NCBI GenBank assembly: GCA_037721215.1
Contig: JBBJNV010000017.1
Coordinates: forward strand, 1-64,000
Length of the DNA stretch: 64,000 nt
DNA from: Gemmatimonadaceae bacterium
Lineage (GTDB): Bacteria; Gemmatimonadota; Gemmatimonadetes; Gemmatimonadales; Gemmatimonadaceae
Direction: 5' to 3'
Position 1 is the stretch's first letter. Each line of letters begins with the position of its first letter. The position numbers were made by a program, and so were the translations under genes. Shown here piece by piece: positions 25,197 to 34,726 of the stretch. A model generated the notes under the pieces. It had not been told where the DNA came from and did no database searches. It was given only the letters and a program-made list of their open reading frames with translations.

Positions 25197-28153
25197 GGCG
25201 CTTGCTGGTCGTGCTCGGGTTATTGATCCTGCCCTGCGCTGCCTACGCACAGCCAACGCGGCCGGTCCGGCCTGTCGTGCCGCAAAGCGCGCGGCCGACC
25301 CCCGACGATACAATCCGCCGTGTCGCGGGAGATACACTTCGCGTCGATTCGGCGGCGGCGCGCAAGCTGATTGAATGGGCGGAAGCCGACTCGGTGACGA
25401 GAGCGCTTCTCGATCGACCCGGATATTCGGTTACCCGATACCAGGGCGTGAAAGTGACTTTCAACGCCAGGTCGCGCACTCTCTATCTGGAGGGAGGGCC
25501 TGCCGCCGTCGGGCGCGGGACGACCCTCCTCGTGGGTGATACCATCACCTACAATGATTCGACAAAGATCGTCCTTGCACGCGGCGATACGCTGATACTC
25601 AGGGATCCTTCGCAAGGCTCCGCATCCGATGTGGTCGCGCTCGGCCAGCTGCGCTACGACATCGTTGCCCGCCGCGGCAGCGTGACGAATATCAGCACGG
25701 CCATTGAAGGGACGGGACAGAAGTGGTTCGTCGGGGGGATGCAGACTGCCTTCGTTCTCGACACTACGAGAGGACGGCAGCCTTCTTACTATGTCCGTGG
25801 CGGCTCGATTACCAGCTGTGACGACTCGATTCCGGATTACCGGTTCCAGGCAAAGGAAATCAAGCTCGTGTCGCGAAACATCATGGTTGCGCGCCCCGCG
25901 GTGCTGTACATCGGGGACATCCCGGTGATGTGGTTGCCATTCATCTTCCAGGACATGCGATCGGGAAGGCGAAGCGGGATACTGACACCGCGGTTCGGCG
26001 TCAGCGAGCTCTTTCGAAACAGTCCCACCTACCGCCGCCATGTGGAGAACATTGGTTACTACTTCGCATACAGCGATTATATGGACGGTCAGGTTTCGCT
26101 CGACTGGCGGAGTGGAGCAGGTGCATCGGACGGCGATCCGGGTTGGGTGAGGGTTAACGGAGAATGGAGATATCGCTGGCTCGATCGTTTCCTGACCGGT
26201 CGGCTGGCGGTTTCGCGGCTGGCGCAGCGTGACGGGCAGAAAAACACGGCATACTCGTGGGGACACCAGCAGAATTTCTCTCAGACATCGAGTCTGACGA
26301 CCGATATCAATTATGTAACCAGCACCGTGCTGCAACGTCAGAACACGTTCGATCCGCGTCAGGTGCTTGCGACAATTCAGAGTCAGGCGAACTATCAGCA
26401 GAAACTGGGACCGGCATCGCTCAGCCTCGGTGGAAGTCAGCGGCAGTATCCGGGGCGCGAGGAAGTAAGTCGGGATTTCCCCAATTTCAGCCTCAGCACA
26501 CCGACGCTGGAGCTCGCCCGGTGGCTGGAGTGGACGCCGTCACTAAATGTCACCAATGCACAACAGCTGAAGGTGGACGTGACAGGCCCGCTTGGATTCC
26601 GGTTCACGGGAGCCGACGACGACAGGAACGGTGTTCCGGACACCGTCCGGGTTCGCGGCGATTCCCGGGCAACCCGGCTGTCGATCGGAACGCCCTTCAA
26701 GATCTTCGGCTTCACCTTACAGAACTCTTTTCGGGTGTCGGATCTCGAAAACACGGCGCCGATAACCATACCAATCATCGATCCCCCGGACCCGACCCGC
26801 ACGACCAACCGGATTTTCGGCAAGACGTACAGTACCGAGGTTGATTTCGAGACTTCGTTCGCGCTGCCGACGCTGCTGCAAGGCACGTTCAACCTGGCGC
26901 CGAGCATCGGTCTGACGAACGTAGATCCCCGTGGCTATTGGGTTCGCACTCAACTTACCGGCGGGCGCTTCGTTAATCAGTCAAAGCGATTGAGCTACGG
27001 CGCTTCGGCAGCTCCCACGGTGTTCGGTCTCTTCCCGGGTTTTGGCGGAGTCACCCGCTTCAGGCATTCAATATCGCCCGTCCTTAGCTATCGGTATGCG
27101 CCCGCGGCGCAGGTTAGCAATGAGTTTCTCGCGGCGCTGAATGAGAACCCGCGCAACTACATCGGCTCACTTGCCGCGAATCAGGTCACGCTGCAACTCG
27201 CACAGACGCTCGAGGCAAAGCTGAGGACGAAGGACACGAGCTCTACGGCCGAGGCGAAGAAGGTGAAGCTGCTGGCGCTCACTTTCTCACCTCTGACATA
27301 CGACTTCGAGTTGAAGCGCGCCACGGGCAGGTCTGGCTTTACAACCGATCAGTTCAGCTATGACGTGACATCCGAGCTTCTGCCCAGCTTTCGGTTAGGC
27401 GTACAGTACTCCCTGTTCGAGGGAAGCGTGCTCAGCGACACGGCGCTGTTCAAACCGTTTCGGACTGGCATCAACGCGTCGCTGTCATTCAACAACCAGT
27501 CGGGAATCTTCGCTGCCATCAATCGTATCCTGGGCCGCGCGGTGCCGCAGCCCAATCCGCAGATCGAGCGCCTGGAGCGGAGCGCAGATGACGCGCTCGT
27601 CCAGCGTATTGCTTCAACGCCAGTTGCTGGAAGCTCGATCGGGAACCGGCAGTTTGGAATTCCCGAGACACAAGGATGGCAGGCTTCGTTTACGTTCAGC
27701 TCGTCGCGTCAACGCGCGCCGACCGGTAACGGCGTCGTCATCGACGATGACCCGCGGACCCGATGTCAGCCATTTGTCGGCAATCCCTTCGTCTTCGACC
27801 AGTGTGTGCTTACTCAGCAGACCAACCCGGTGGGTGCGGTTCCGGTAGATCGTCTTACGGCAGGGGGGCCATTCATACGGACCCCGTCGCGAGAGAATCT
27901 CAACTCGCAGATGAGCTTCAACATCACGCCGAAGTGGTCAGCGTCGTGGGGCACTAACTACGATTTTCAGGCCGCGCAGTTCGGGAGTCAGACGGTGACG
28001 TTACAGCGCGAGTTGCATGACTGGCGCACCATTTTCGCGTTTACCAAAGGTCCGAACGGTAACTTCGCGTTCAACTTCTTCATCGCCTTGACCGCGCAGC
28101 CAGACATAAAGTTCAACTACGACAGGCAGACCTACCGGCAATCCGGACAGTAG
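25193..28153 (+). CDS. lptD: LPS-assembly protein LptD (OstA-like)
   Basis: Outer-membrane barrel that inserts lipopolysaccharide in the outer leaflet. A signal peptide (MRRLLVVLGLLILPCAAYA) is followed by an OstA/LptA-like N-terminal jellyroll (residues about 75-240: VTFNARSRTLYLEGG, GDTITYNDSTKIVLARGDT), then the LptD region starting at IPVMWLPFIFQDMRSGRRSGILTP, a strongly conserved motif, and a long C-terminal barrel rich in alternating strands up to a final FxF-type end. 986 residues, slightly longer than proteobacterial LptD. It overlaps tatC by 4 bp. Confidence 0.9.
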   Translation: MRRLLVVLGLLILPCAAYAQPTRPVRPVVPQSARPTPDDTIRRVAGDTLRVDSAAARKLIEWAEADSVTRALLDRPGYSVTRYQGVKVTFNARSRTLYLEGGPAAVGRGTTLLVGDTITYNDSTKIVLARGDTLILRDPSQGSASDVVALGQLRYDIVARRGSVTNISTAIEGTGQKWFVGGMQTAFVLDTTRGRQPSYYVRGGSITSCDDSIPDYRFQAKEIKLVSRNIMVARPAVLYIGDIPVMWLPFIFQDMRSGRRSGILTPRFGVSELFRNSPTYRRHVENIGYYFAYSDYMDGQVSLDWRSGAGASDGDPGWVRVNGEWRYRWLDRFLTGRLAVSRLAQRDGQKNTAYSWGHQQNFSQTSSLTTDINYVTSTVLQRQNTFDPRQVLATIQSQANYQQKLGPASLSLGGSQRQYPGREEVSRDFPNFSLSTPTLELARWLEWTPSLNVTNAQQLKVDVTGPLGFRFTGADDDRNGVPDTVRVRGDSRATRLSIGTPFKIFGFTLQNSFRVSDLENTAPITIPIIDPPDPTRTTNRIFGKTYSTEVDFETSFALPTLLQGTFNLAPSIGLTNVDPRGYWVRTQLTGGRFVNQSKRLSYGASAAPTVFGLFPGFGGVTRFRHSISPVLSYRYAPAAQVSNEFLAALNENPRNYIGSLAANQVTLQLAQTLEAKLRTKDTSSTAEAKKVKLLALTFSPLTYDFELKRATGRSGFTTDQFSYDVTSELLPSFRLGVQYSLFEGSVLSDTALFKPFRTGINASLSFNNQSGIFAAINRILGRAVPQPNPQIERLERSADDALVQRIASTPVAGSSIGNRQFGIPETQGWQASFTFSSSRQRAPTGNGVVIDDDPRTRCQPFVGNPFVFDQCVLTQQTNPVGAVPVDRLTAGGPFIRTPSRENLNSQMSFNITPKWSASWGTNYDFQAAQFGSQTVTLQRELHDWRTIFAFTKGPNGNFAFNFFIALTAQPDIKFNYDRQTYRQSGQ

Positions 28154-28157
28154 CGCG

Positions 28158-29174
28158 ATGCAATCGATTCTACACATCACCAACGGTGACTGTGCAGGAG
28201 ATCTGATCAGGGCCTCGGGGATCGCCGGCGATGTGCTTGCGTGGCGCGACATCCTCCATGAGGGGCCGGTCCCGCGATTGCCCCTTACGCAGCTTAGCCT
28301 GGTGCGCGCCGACTTCCTTGCTGGCGAAGGGCTGGGTGAGGCCGCCCGGATTCGTGCGGATTTCGCCGAGCGCGACTCGACGCTGATGCGCTTTGACTGC
28401 TACGACCAGGTAGTGCTCTGGTTCGAATGGGACCTGTACGATCAGCTGCAGCTTATTCAGCTGCTCGATTTCTTCTCGGCCAACTGGTCCGGGGACTCGA
28501 GCGAGACCCATCCTCGCCTCGATATTGTCTGCATCGAAGGTTACCTCGGCAATACCGCTGTTGAGGATTACCCATCGCTTTTCGAAAAGCGCGCTCCGGT
28601 CACCGGGGAGATGCTCAAGGTCGGCCGGGATGCGTGGCGTGCGTTTACGTCCTCCGATCTGCAGGATGTAGAGTTGTTCATCCGCGGTGATACGACCCCG
28701 CTGCCATTTCTTCGTGACGCATTTTTCCGGGCACTCGAAGAATTTCCGTCCGCGCGAAACGGATTGTCGCGATCGGAGTCACAACTGTTGGAAGCGGTCT
28801 CCGGCGGACCTCTTGGATTTTCGGAACTGTTCAAACGCGTTTCGCAGCGCGAAGCCCGTGTCTTCTGCGGTGACATGGCGGTGGCGGGTTACCTGGAGCG
28901 CATGAGCGCGAAGCCTGAGCCGCTCGTTTCATATGCCTCGGGCGACCGGATCCGCTATCCTCGCGATGGTGAGGATTCGGCGGCATTTCGAAACGCGCAG
29001 GTTGCCCTGACGGAGGCAGGACGCTCGGTTCTCGCGGGCGGGCGCGACTGGATCGACATGGGGGGTGCCGACCGGTGGCTTGGCGGCGTCCATCTTCAGG
29101 GTAGAAATTCACCCTGGCGGTGGGATTCAGATGCGGAGACACTTCGAATGCGCGAGAGCGGCGTGAATGGCTGA
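28158..29174 (+). CDS. DUF1835 domain-containing protein
   Basis: Conserved protein of unknown function, 338 residues, no signal peptide or membrane segment. The N-terminal third reads LHITNGDCAGDLIRASGI and LAWRDILHEGPVP, matching the DUF1835 pattern. The C-terminal part (from about residue 215) looks like a winged-helix-like domain (LSRSESQLLEAVSGGPLGFSELF), suggesting a nucleic-acid or regulatory link, which is inference. It begins 4 bp after lptD and overlaps hutH by 8 bp, so it is translationally coupled to the histidine-degradation genes. Confidence 0.82.
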   Translation: MQSILHITNGDCAGDLIRASGIAGDVLAWRDILHEGPVPRLPLTQLSLVRADFLAGEGLGEAARIRADFAERDSTLMRFDCYDQVVLWFEWDLYDQLQLIQLLDFFSANWSGDSSETHPRLDIVCIEGYLGNTAVEDYPSLFEKRAPVTGEMLKVGRDAWRAFTSSDLQDVELFIRGDTTPLPFLRDAFFRALEEFPSARNGLSRSESQLLEAVSGGPLGFSELFKRVSQREARVFCGDMAVAGYLERMSAKPEPLVSYASGDRIRYPRDGEDSAAFRNAQVALTEAGRSVLAGGRDWIDMGGADRWLGGVHLQGRNSPWRWDSDAETLRMRESGVNG

Positions 29175-30684
29175 GGGCGTTTCCAGCATCGAGATCGATG
29201 GGAACTCGCTGGACATCGAAGGCGTGCGTGCCGTGTCTGATGGCGGAGCTGGAGTAACCCTTGGGCCCGGGTCGCGATCGAAAATGCGGAACACGCAACT
29301 CGTCATTGCCGGCATCGTCGAGCGGGGCGATGTGGTTTACGGCGTTACTACCGGATTCGGCAAGCTTTCCGAGATAGCCATCCCGCGCGACCGGCTAGCC
29401 GAGCTGCAGGTGAACCTCGTTCGCAGCCATGCGGCGGGGGTAGGTCCGTTTCTGCCGCAACGCGAAGTGCGCGCAATGATGCTGCTTCGGGCCAATGTGC
29501 TCGCGAAGGGATTCTCCGGCGCGAGGCCCGCGCTGGTCGATCTGCTGATCGGCATGTTGAACGCCGGTCTTTACCCACTGGTGCACGAGCAAGGCAGCGT
29601 GGGGGCAAGCGGGGATCTTGCACCGCTCGCAGCCCTCGGACTAGCACTTATTGGGGAAGGCACGCTGTGCCAGGACGAAAATCCGGCGCGTGACGCGGCA
29701 CGCGCCCTCCGCGACAACGGTCTCGAGCCTCTCCAGCTTGGACCCAAAGAAGGAATCACTCTCATCAATGGCACACAGGCGCATACCGCGATCGCGTCCC
29801 TTGCTGTTGCCGACGCGCGAACGCTCTGGCAAACGGCGCATGTCGCCGGCGCGATGTCTCTCGAAGCATTGCTTGGAACTCCAGTTGCGTTCGATGAGCG
29901 GATTCACGACGCAAGGGGGCAGTCCGGACAGCGCCGGTCGGCAGCACTTCTTCGCGATCTATTGGCGGATAGCGCGCTCAGGGAATCCCATCGGTTTGGC
30001 GATCCGAGGGTGCAGGATCCGTACTGCCTTCGATGCATGCCCCAGGTTCACGGGCCTGTTCTGGACGCGCTCGACTGGATTGCAGATATCGTCACGCGCG
30101 AGCTGAACGCCGCCACCGACAATCCACTCGTGTTCGAGAACGGCGAAACACTGAGCGGCGGCAATTTTCACGGGCAGGCGGTGGGGATGGCGCTCGACTT
30201 CCTCGCCATTATCATGACCAACCTCGCAACCATCGCTGAGAGGCGGATTGACCGCCTGGTACATCCTGATTTCAACCAAGGATTGCCTGCCTTCCTTTCG
30301 GCAGATGCGGGGGTCAACTCCGGTTTCATGATGGCTCAGGTTACCGCGGCCGCACTCGCCAGTGAATGCAAAGTGTTGTCGCATCCCGCTACGGTTGACA
30401 CGATTCCCACCGACGGGAACAGGGAGGACGTTGTACCAATGTCGATGGGCGCGGCCTGGAAGGCGCGGCGCATCATTGGCAACGTGAGAAATGTGCTCGC
30501 TATCGAGCTGATGTGCGCTGCGCAGGCGTTGGACTTTCGCGCGCCGGTTAAACCGGGCCCCAGGATGCAGAGGGCGCACAATACGGTGCGATCGACCGTC
30601 TCGCATCTCGACGACGACCGGGCGTTGAGCGGCGACATTGCGGCTCTTGCCTCAGCCATTGAAAGCGGCGGGTTCAACACGTGA
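29167..30684 (+). CDS. hutH: Histidine ammonia-lyase
   Basis: Deaminates L-histidine to trans-urocanate, the first step of histidine catabolism. The self-formed MIO electrophile comes from Ala147-Ser148-Gly149 in [13 protein letters not shown]. Other active-site segments are [10 protein letters not shown] near residue 58, NGTQAHTAI, and the C-terminal [21 protein letters not shown]. 505 residues, normal length. ATG 29167 overlaps the upstream DUF1835 gene by 8 bp; hutU overlaps its stop by 4 bp. Confidence 0.97.
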   Translation: MAEGVSSIEIDGNSLDIEGVRAVSDGGAGVTLGPGSRSKMRNTQLVIAGIVERGDVVYGVTTGFGKLSEIAIPRDRLAELQVNLVRSHAAGVGPFLPQREVRAMMLLRANVLAKGFSGARPALVDLLIGMLNAGLYPLVHEQGSVGASGDLAPLAALGLALIGEGTLCQDENPARDAARALRDNGLEPLQLGPKEGITLINGTQAHTAIASLAVADARTLWQTAHVAGAMSLEALLGTPVAFDERIHDARGQSGQRRSAALLRDLLADSALRESHRFGDPRVQDPYCLRCMPQVHGPVLDALDWIADIVTRELNAATDNPLVFENGETLSGGNFHGQAVGMALDFLAIIMTNLATIAERRIDRLVHPDFNQGLPAFLSADAGVNSGFMMAQVTAAALASECKVLSHPATVDTIPTDGNREDVVPMSMGAAWKARRIIGNVRNVLAIELMCAAQALDFRAPVKPGPRMQRAHNTVRSTVSHLDDDRALSGDIAALASAIESGGFNT

Positions 30685-32414
30685 TTGCTGATGGCACGAT
30701 TACGGAAGGGGTGCCCGCACCGAACGGCGTGACGATATCGCGTCGCGCGCCCGTCAGATCACCCCGTGGCCGCGAGATATCGTGCCGGGGGTGGCAGCAG
30801 GAAGCTGCCCTTCGGATGCTGATGAACAATCTCGATCCGGATGTCGCTGAGCGTCCCGAGGAGCTTGTCGTATATGGCGGAACGGGCAAGGCCGCGCGCA
30901 ACTGGGAGTCGTTCGACGCAATAGTGCGATCGCTGCGCGTGCTTGGGGACGACGAAACGCTGATCGTCCAGAGCGGCAAGCCCGTTGCGGTATTCCGAAC
31001 GCATACGTCGGCACCACGGGTTCTGATCGCCAACAGCAATCTGGTGGGAAGGTGGGCAACGTGGGACAAGTTCCGTGAACTGGAGCGGATGGGCCTCACG
31101 ATGTATGGACAGATGACTGCTGGTTCCTGGATATATATCGGTTCACAGGGAATCGTTCAGGGTACGTACGAAACGTTCGGCTCAGTAGCGGAGCGGCACT
31201 TCGGCGGAACCCTGGCCGGGCGACTGGTAGTCACGGCAGGCCTCGGTGGGATGGGCGGTGCGCAACCGCTTGCGGCGACGATGCAGGGTGCCGCTGTGCT
31301 CGCGATCGAGGTTGATGAATCCCGCGTAGACAAGCGGATCGGCACCGGGTACTGCGACCGCAAGACCGGTAGTCTCGAAGAAGCTCTGGCATGGCTGGAC
31401 GTTGCGCTGGACCACCGCGCGGCGCTTGCCGTTGGCCTGGTTGGGAATGCAGCGGATGTCATTCCCGAGCTGGTCGCGCGTGGAAGGATTCCCGACGTAC
31501 TGACAGATCAAACGAGCGCCCACGACATGCTGAACGGTTACGTGCCGGCGGGGATGCCGCTGAGTGAAGCCCTCGCACTGCGTACGGCCGATCCGGACGG
31601 GTATGTGGAGCTATCAACGGCCTCGGCGGTAGTCCACGTAACGGCGATGCTCGCGCTTCAGCGGATGGGCTCCATCACGTTCGATTATGGCAACAACATA
31701 CGAACTGTGGCATTCGATGCCGGCGTCGACGACGCGTTCAGCATTCCGGGCTTTGTCCCTGAGTATGTGCGACCACTTTTCTGCGAAGGGAAGGGTCCGT
31801 TCCGCTGGGTTGCGCTCTCGGGTGATCCGGCAGATATCGCAAGAACGGACGACCTGGTGCTCGATCTCTTCCCGGCCGACGAGCACTTGAGGCGATGGAT
31901 TACACTCGCGCGTGAAAGAATCAGCTTTCAGGGTCTTCCCGCCCGGATCTGCTGGCTCGGACAGGGCGAGCGAGCGCGGTTCGGGGTTGCCATCAACGAT
32001 CTCGTAGCGTCTGGAGAACTTTCGGCACCAGTGGTGATAGGCCGCGATCATCTGGATACCGGCAGCGTTGCCTCGCCATTCAGGGAAACGGAAGGAATGC
32101 GCGATGGCAGCGACGCCATCGCCGACTGGGCAATTCTCAACGCAATGTTGAACGTCGCCAGCGGTGCCTCGTGGGTGTCGTTCCACCACGGTGGCGGCGT
32201 CGGGATTGGCAACTCCCTGCACGCCGGGCAGGTCATTGTCGCGGACGGAAGCGCTGAAATGCGGCTGCGACTCGAGCGTGTTCTGACCAACGATCCCGGC
32301 ATTGGTGTCGCGCGTCATGCTGACGCCGGATACAAGGCTGCAATCGAAACCGCAAATGCCCACGGCATAATTCTGCCGATGCCGCCTCTGCCAGCTCCCG
32401 ATCAGAAAAGCTGA
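30681..32414 (+). CDS. hutU: Urocanate hydratase
   Basis: Hydrates urocanate to 4-imidazolone-5-propionate with tightly bound NAD. Diagnostic stretches: [50 protein letters not shown] and [14 protein letters not shown]. The C-terminal [16 protein letters not shown] is also typical. 577 residues, slightly long at the N terminus. GTG start at 30681 overlaps the hutH stop. The next gene starts at the base immediately after the stop. Confidence 0.97.
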   Translation: MIADGTITEGVPAPNGVTISRRAPVRSPRGREISCRGWQQEAALRMLMNNLDPDVAERPEELVVYGGTGKAARNWESFDAIVRSLRVLGDDETLIVQSGKPVAVFRTHTSAPRVLIANSNLVGRWATWDKFRELERMGLTMYGQMTAGSWIYIGSQGIVQGTYETFGSVAERHFGGTLAGRLVVTAGLGGMGGAQPLAATMQGAAVLAIEVDESRVDKRIGTGYCDRKTGSLEEALAWLDVALDHRAALAVGLVGNAADVIPELVARGRIPDVLTDQTSAHDMLNGYVPAGMPLSEALALRTADPDGYVELSTASAVVHVTAMLALQRMGSITFDYGNNIRTVAFDAGVDDAFSIPGFVPEYVRPLFCEGKGPFRWVALSGDPADIARTDDLVLDLFPADEHLRRWITLARERISFQGLPARICWLGQGERARFGVAINDLVASGELSAPVVIGRDHLDTGSVASPFRETEGMRDGSDAIADWAILNAMLNVASGASWVSFHHGGGVGIGNSLHAGQVIVADGSAEMRLRLERVLTNDPGIGVARHADAGYKAAIETANAHGIILPMPPLPAPDQKS

Positions 32415-33386
32415 ATGCTGTCGAGCAAGTTCAAACCCTGGCATGTTCCCGTATTTCTCGCGAAGTACGCATATCTGACCGTCGTCAACAAGCCCATTCT
32501 CGTTCATTTCGAGGTCACGCTTCGGTGCAATGCGCGGTGCGGTTTCTGCGACTACTGGAAGACAGAACCATCGGCGCGGGCGAATGAACTCAAGAGCTTT
32601 GTCGACGCCGCCAGGTTCTTCAATCCGATGATGATCACGTATACGGGGGGTGAGCCGACTCTCCGCCGTGATCTTGAAGACATCGTCTCATCGGTGAGCG
32701 ATGCCGTCAGCGTACAATACTCGACGCTTCTTACACACGGCGGCATGCTGACGATCGAACGCGCCAAGTCACTGTGGGACGCGGGCATTCACCAGTTCAA
32801 TTTCTCCCTCGATTTTCTCGACGAACGCCACGACACCGCTCGCGGCATTCCCGGACTTTCGGCAAAGATCTTCGATGTCATCCCGCGTATGCGCACAATC
32901 GGCATCGACAGCATCCGCTTCAACACGGTGATAAAGGATTCCAACCTGGATCAGTTGATGCCTATCGTCACACGTGCCGAGCAGCTCGGCTGCGGGGTCA
33001 ACTTCAGCTCGTATACGGATTCCAAGAATGGCAGCCGCGATGGTCTCATCGCTCAGTCGCGGGTCCCGGAGCTGGAAGCGGTGATCGAAGAGTTGCTGGC
33101 GTTCAAACGGCGAAAGCGGGGAGTGATCACGAACTCGGATTACTACCTCGAGCAGATTCCCCGCTATGTTCGCGGCGAAGCAATGGAGCCGTGTCGCTCC
33201 GGAATGCGCACGATCCACGTCGATCCCACCGGACACGTCAAGCGCTGTCCGGACTTCGCCACCGATTTTCACTGGAGCGAGTTTCGGAAATATCGACCGA
33301 TAGACTGTAACGCATGCTATTATGCCTGCCGCGGCGAAGCGCAGGCGCCACTACGGCTGTCGCGCATTCGCGATGTCATGGCATAG
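32415..33386 (+). CDS. Radical SAM protein with C-terminal cysteine cluster, in hut operon
   Basis: Radical S-adenosylmethionine enzyme of unknown substrate. The [4Fe-4S] motif is CNARCGFC (Cys38, Cys42, Cys45), followed by the SAM-contacting GGEPTLRRDL. The C-terminal third has further cysteines: EPCRSG, VKRCPDF and DCNACYYACRGE, a SPASM/Twitch-like arrangement that could bind an auxiliary cluster. The HVDPTGHVKRCPDF strand pattern is also SPASM-like. 323 residues, no signal peptide. It starts at the base after the hutU stop and ends 9 bp before hutI, so it is co-transcribed with histidine degradation. I know no radical SAM step in the Hut pathway; a peptide- or metabolite-modifying role is inference. 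Confidence 0.85.
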   Translation: MLSSKFKPWHVPVFLAKYAYLTVVNKPILVHFEVTLRCNARCGFCDYWKTEPSARANELKSFVDAARFFNPMMITYTGGEPTLRRDLEDIVSSVSDAVSVQYSTLLTHGGMLTIERAKSLWDAGIHQFNFSLDFLDERHDTARGIPGLSAKIFDVIPRMRTIGIDSIRFNTVIKDSNLDQLMPIVTRAEQLGCGVNFSSYTDSKNGSRDGLIAQSRVPELEAVIEELLAFKRRKRGVITNSDYYLEQIPRYVRGEAMEPCRSGMRTIHVDPTGHVKRCPDFATDFHWSEFRKYRPIDCNACYYACRGEAQAPLRLSRIRDVMA

Positions 33387-33395
33387 CTCCGGACA

Positions 33396-34676
33396 TTGAG
33401 TCAGATCCTCTTCGTAAACGCCGCGCAGGTTGTGACGTGCGCGGGTCCTGCGCGTGGTCGTCGCGGGATTGAAATGGGCGAGGCGGGAGTACTGACCGGG
33501 ACCGCAATCGCGATTGAAAACGAGCGCATCGCGGCGGTGGGTTCGCAGGCAGATCTGGAGCGTGAATTTCCGGACGCTACGCGCATTGATTGTGCGAATA
33601 CGGTGATCACCCCCGGACTGGTGGACTCGCATACCCATGCGCTTTTTGGCAGAGCGCGGTACGAAGAACATGAGCAGCGCGCTGCGGGTGCGGATTATAT
33701 GGCTATTGCGCGGCGTGGCGGTGGAATCCACTCATCCGTTGCGGATCTGCGTGCGCGGAGCGAAGACGACCTTTATGCACTTGCACTGCCGCGCCTGCGC
33801 AGGCTCGCTTCGTATGGATCGACGACCATTGAAGTGAAGTCCGGTTACGGACTATCGGTCGATGACGAGCTCAAATCGCTGCGCGTTGTCAGGCGTCTTA
33901 GCGAAGCACTGCCGATGCGCCTCATACCGACGTGGCTTGGAGCCCACGAGATTCCGCTCGATCATCGGGGGGCTGACAGGAGTCGCTCCGATTACGTAGC
34001 CCTTCTGTTGAATGAATTGCTCCCAGTGGTCGCCCGCGATAAGCTGGCTCGCTTCGCTGATGTGTTCTGCGAGCCCGGTGTGTTCACAATCGCCGAAACA
34101 CGTTCTATCCTCACAGCATCCAGATCGGCCGGCCTCGGGCTGAAACTCCACGCCGATGAGCTCGAACCCTACGGTGGTGCCGAACTGGCCGCCGAGCTGG
34201 GCGCTATCTCTGCGGACCACCTCGCCTCGATTTCGGCAGCCGGTATCGAGGCAATCGCAACCTCCGGCACGGTCGCAACGCTTCTTCCCGGCACAATGCT
34301 GTTCCTCGGCAAGCACAGGCAGGCGCCTGCGCGCCGTCTCATCGACGCTGGCGCGGCGGTGGCGCTGGCAACCGACTTCAATCCCGGCACTTCACCGACG
34401 TTCAACTTTCCCCTCATCCTCACTCTGGGCGTGAGCCAGCTCGGCATGAGCGCAGCGGAGGTTCTTATCGCCGCAACCGTGAACGGGGCGGCAGCGCTTG
34501 GGCTCGCCGCAGAAACAGGTCAGATCGCCACAGGTTTTTCAGCCGACCTCGCGATCTTCCACGCAGATGATGTCCGGGAGATACCGTATTGGTACGGTGA
34601 TCGTCGTTGTAGGAGCACGTGGGCGCGAGGAAAACCTTGTCACGCTTACGGCGCTGCCGATAACTTGAGCGCATAG
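33396..34676 (+). CDS. hutI: Imidazolonepropionase
   Basis: Opens the imidazolone ring to N-formimino-L-glutamate. Amidohydrolase metal ligands are visible in VDSHTHALFGRARYEEH, LGAHEIPLDHR, LHADELEPYGGAELA and ALATDFNPGTSPTFN. Substrate residues include the tyrosine in KSGYGL. 426 residues. The TTG at 33396 is the only start near the conserved N terminus (ILFVNAAQVVTC). No hutG or hutF follows in the window, so the last step must be encoded elsewhere. Confidence 0.96.
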   Translation: MSQILFVNAAQVVTCAGPARGRRGIEMGEAGVLTGTAIAIENERIAAVGSQADLEREFPDATRIDCANTVITPGLVDSHTHALFGRARYEEHEQRAAGADYMAIARRGGGIHSSVADLRARSEDDLYALALPRLRRLASYGSTTIEVKSGYGLSVDDELKSLRVVRRLSEALPMRLIPTWLGAHEIPLDHRGADRSRSDYVALLLNELLPVVARDKLARFADVFCEPGVFTIAETRSILTASRSAGLGLKLHADELEPYGGAELAAELGAISADHLASISAAGIEAIATSGTVATLLPGTMLFLGKHRQAPARRLIDAGAAVALATDFNPGTSPTFNFPLILTLGVSQLGMSAAEVLIAATVNGAAALGLAAETGQIATGFSADLAIFHADDVREIPYWYGDRRCRSTWARGKPCHAYGAADNLSA

Positions 34677-34726
34677 CGGTAGTCGTCACGCCGGGTGCGC
34701 CCGCTGGTCACGCCTCATCACTCAAG

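Noticed and set aside
25220-26335. A 371-codon open frame on the minus strand
   Set aside because: Antisense to lptD; composition and lack of motifs indicate a shadow.
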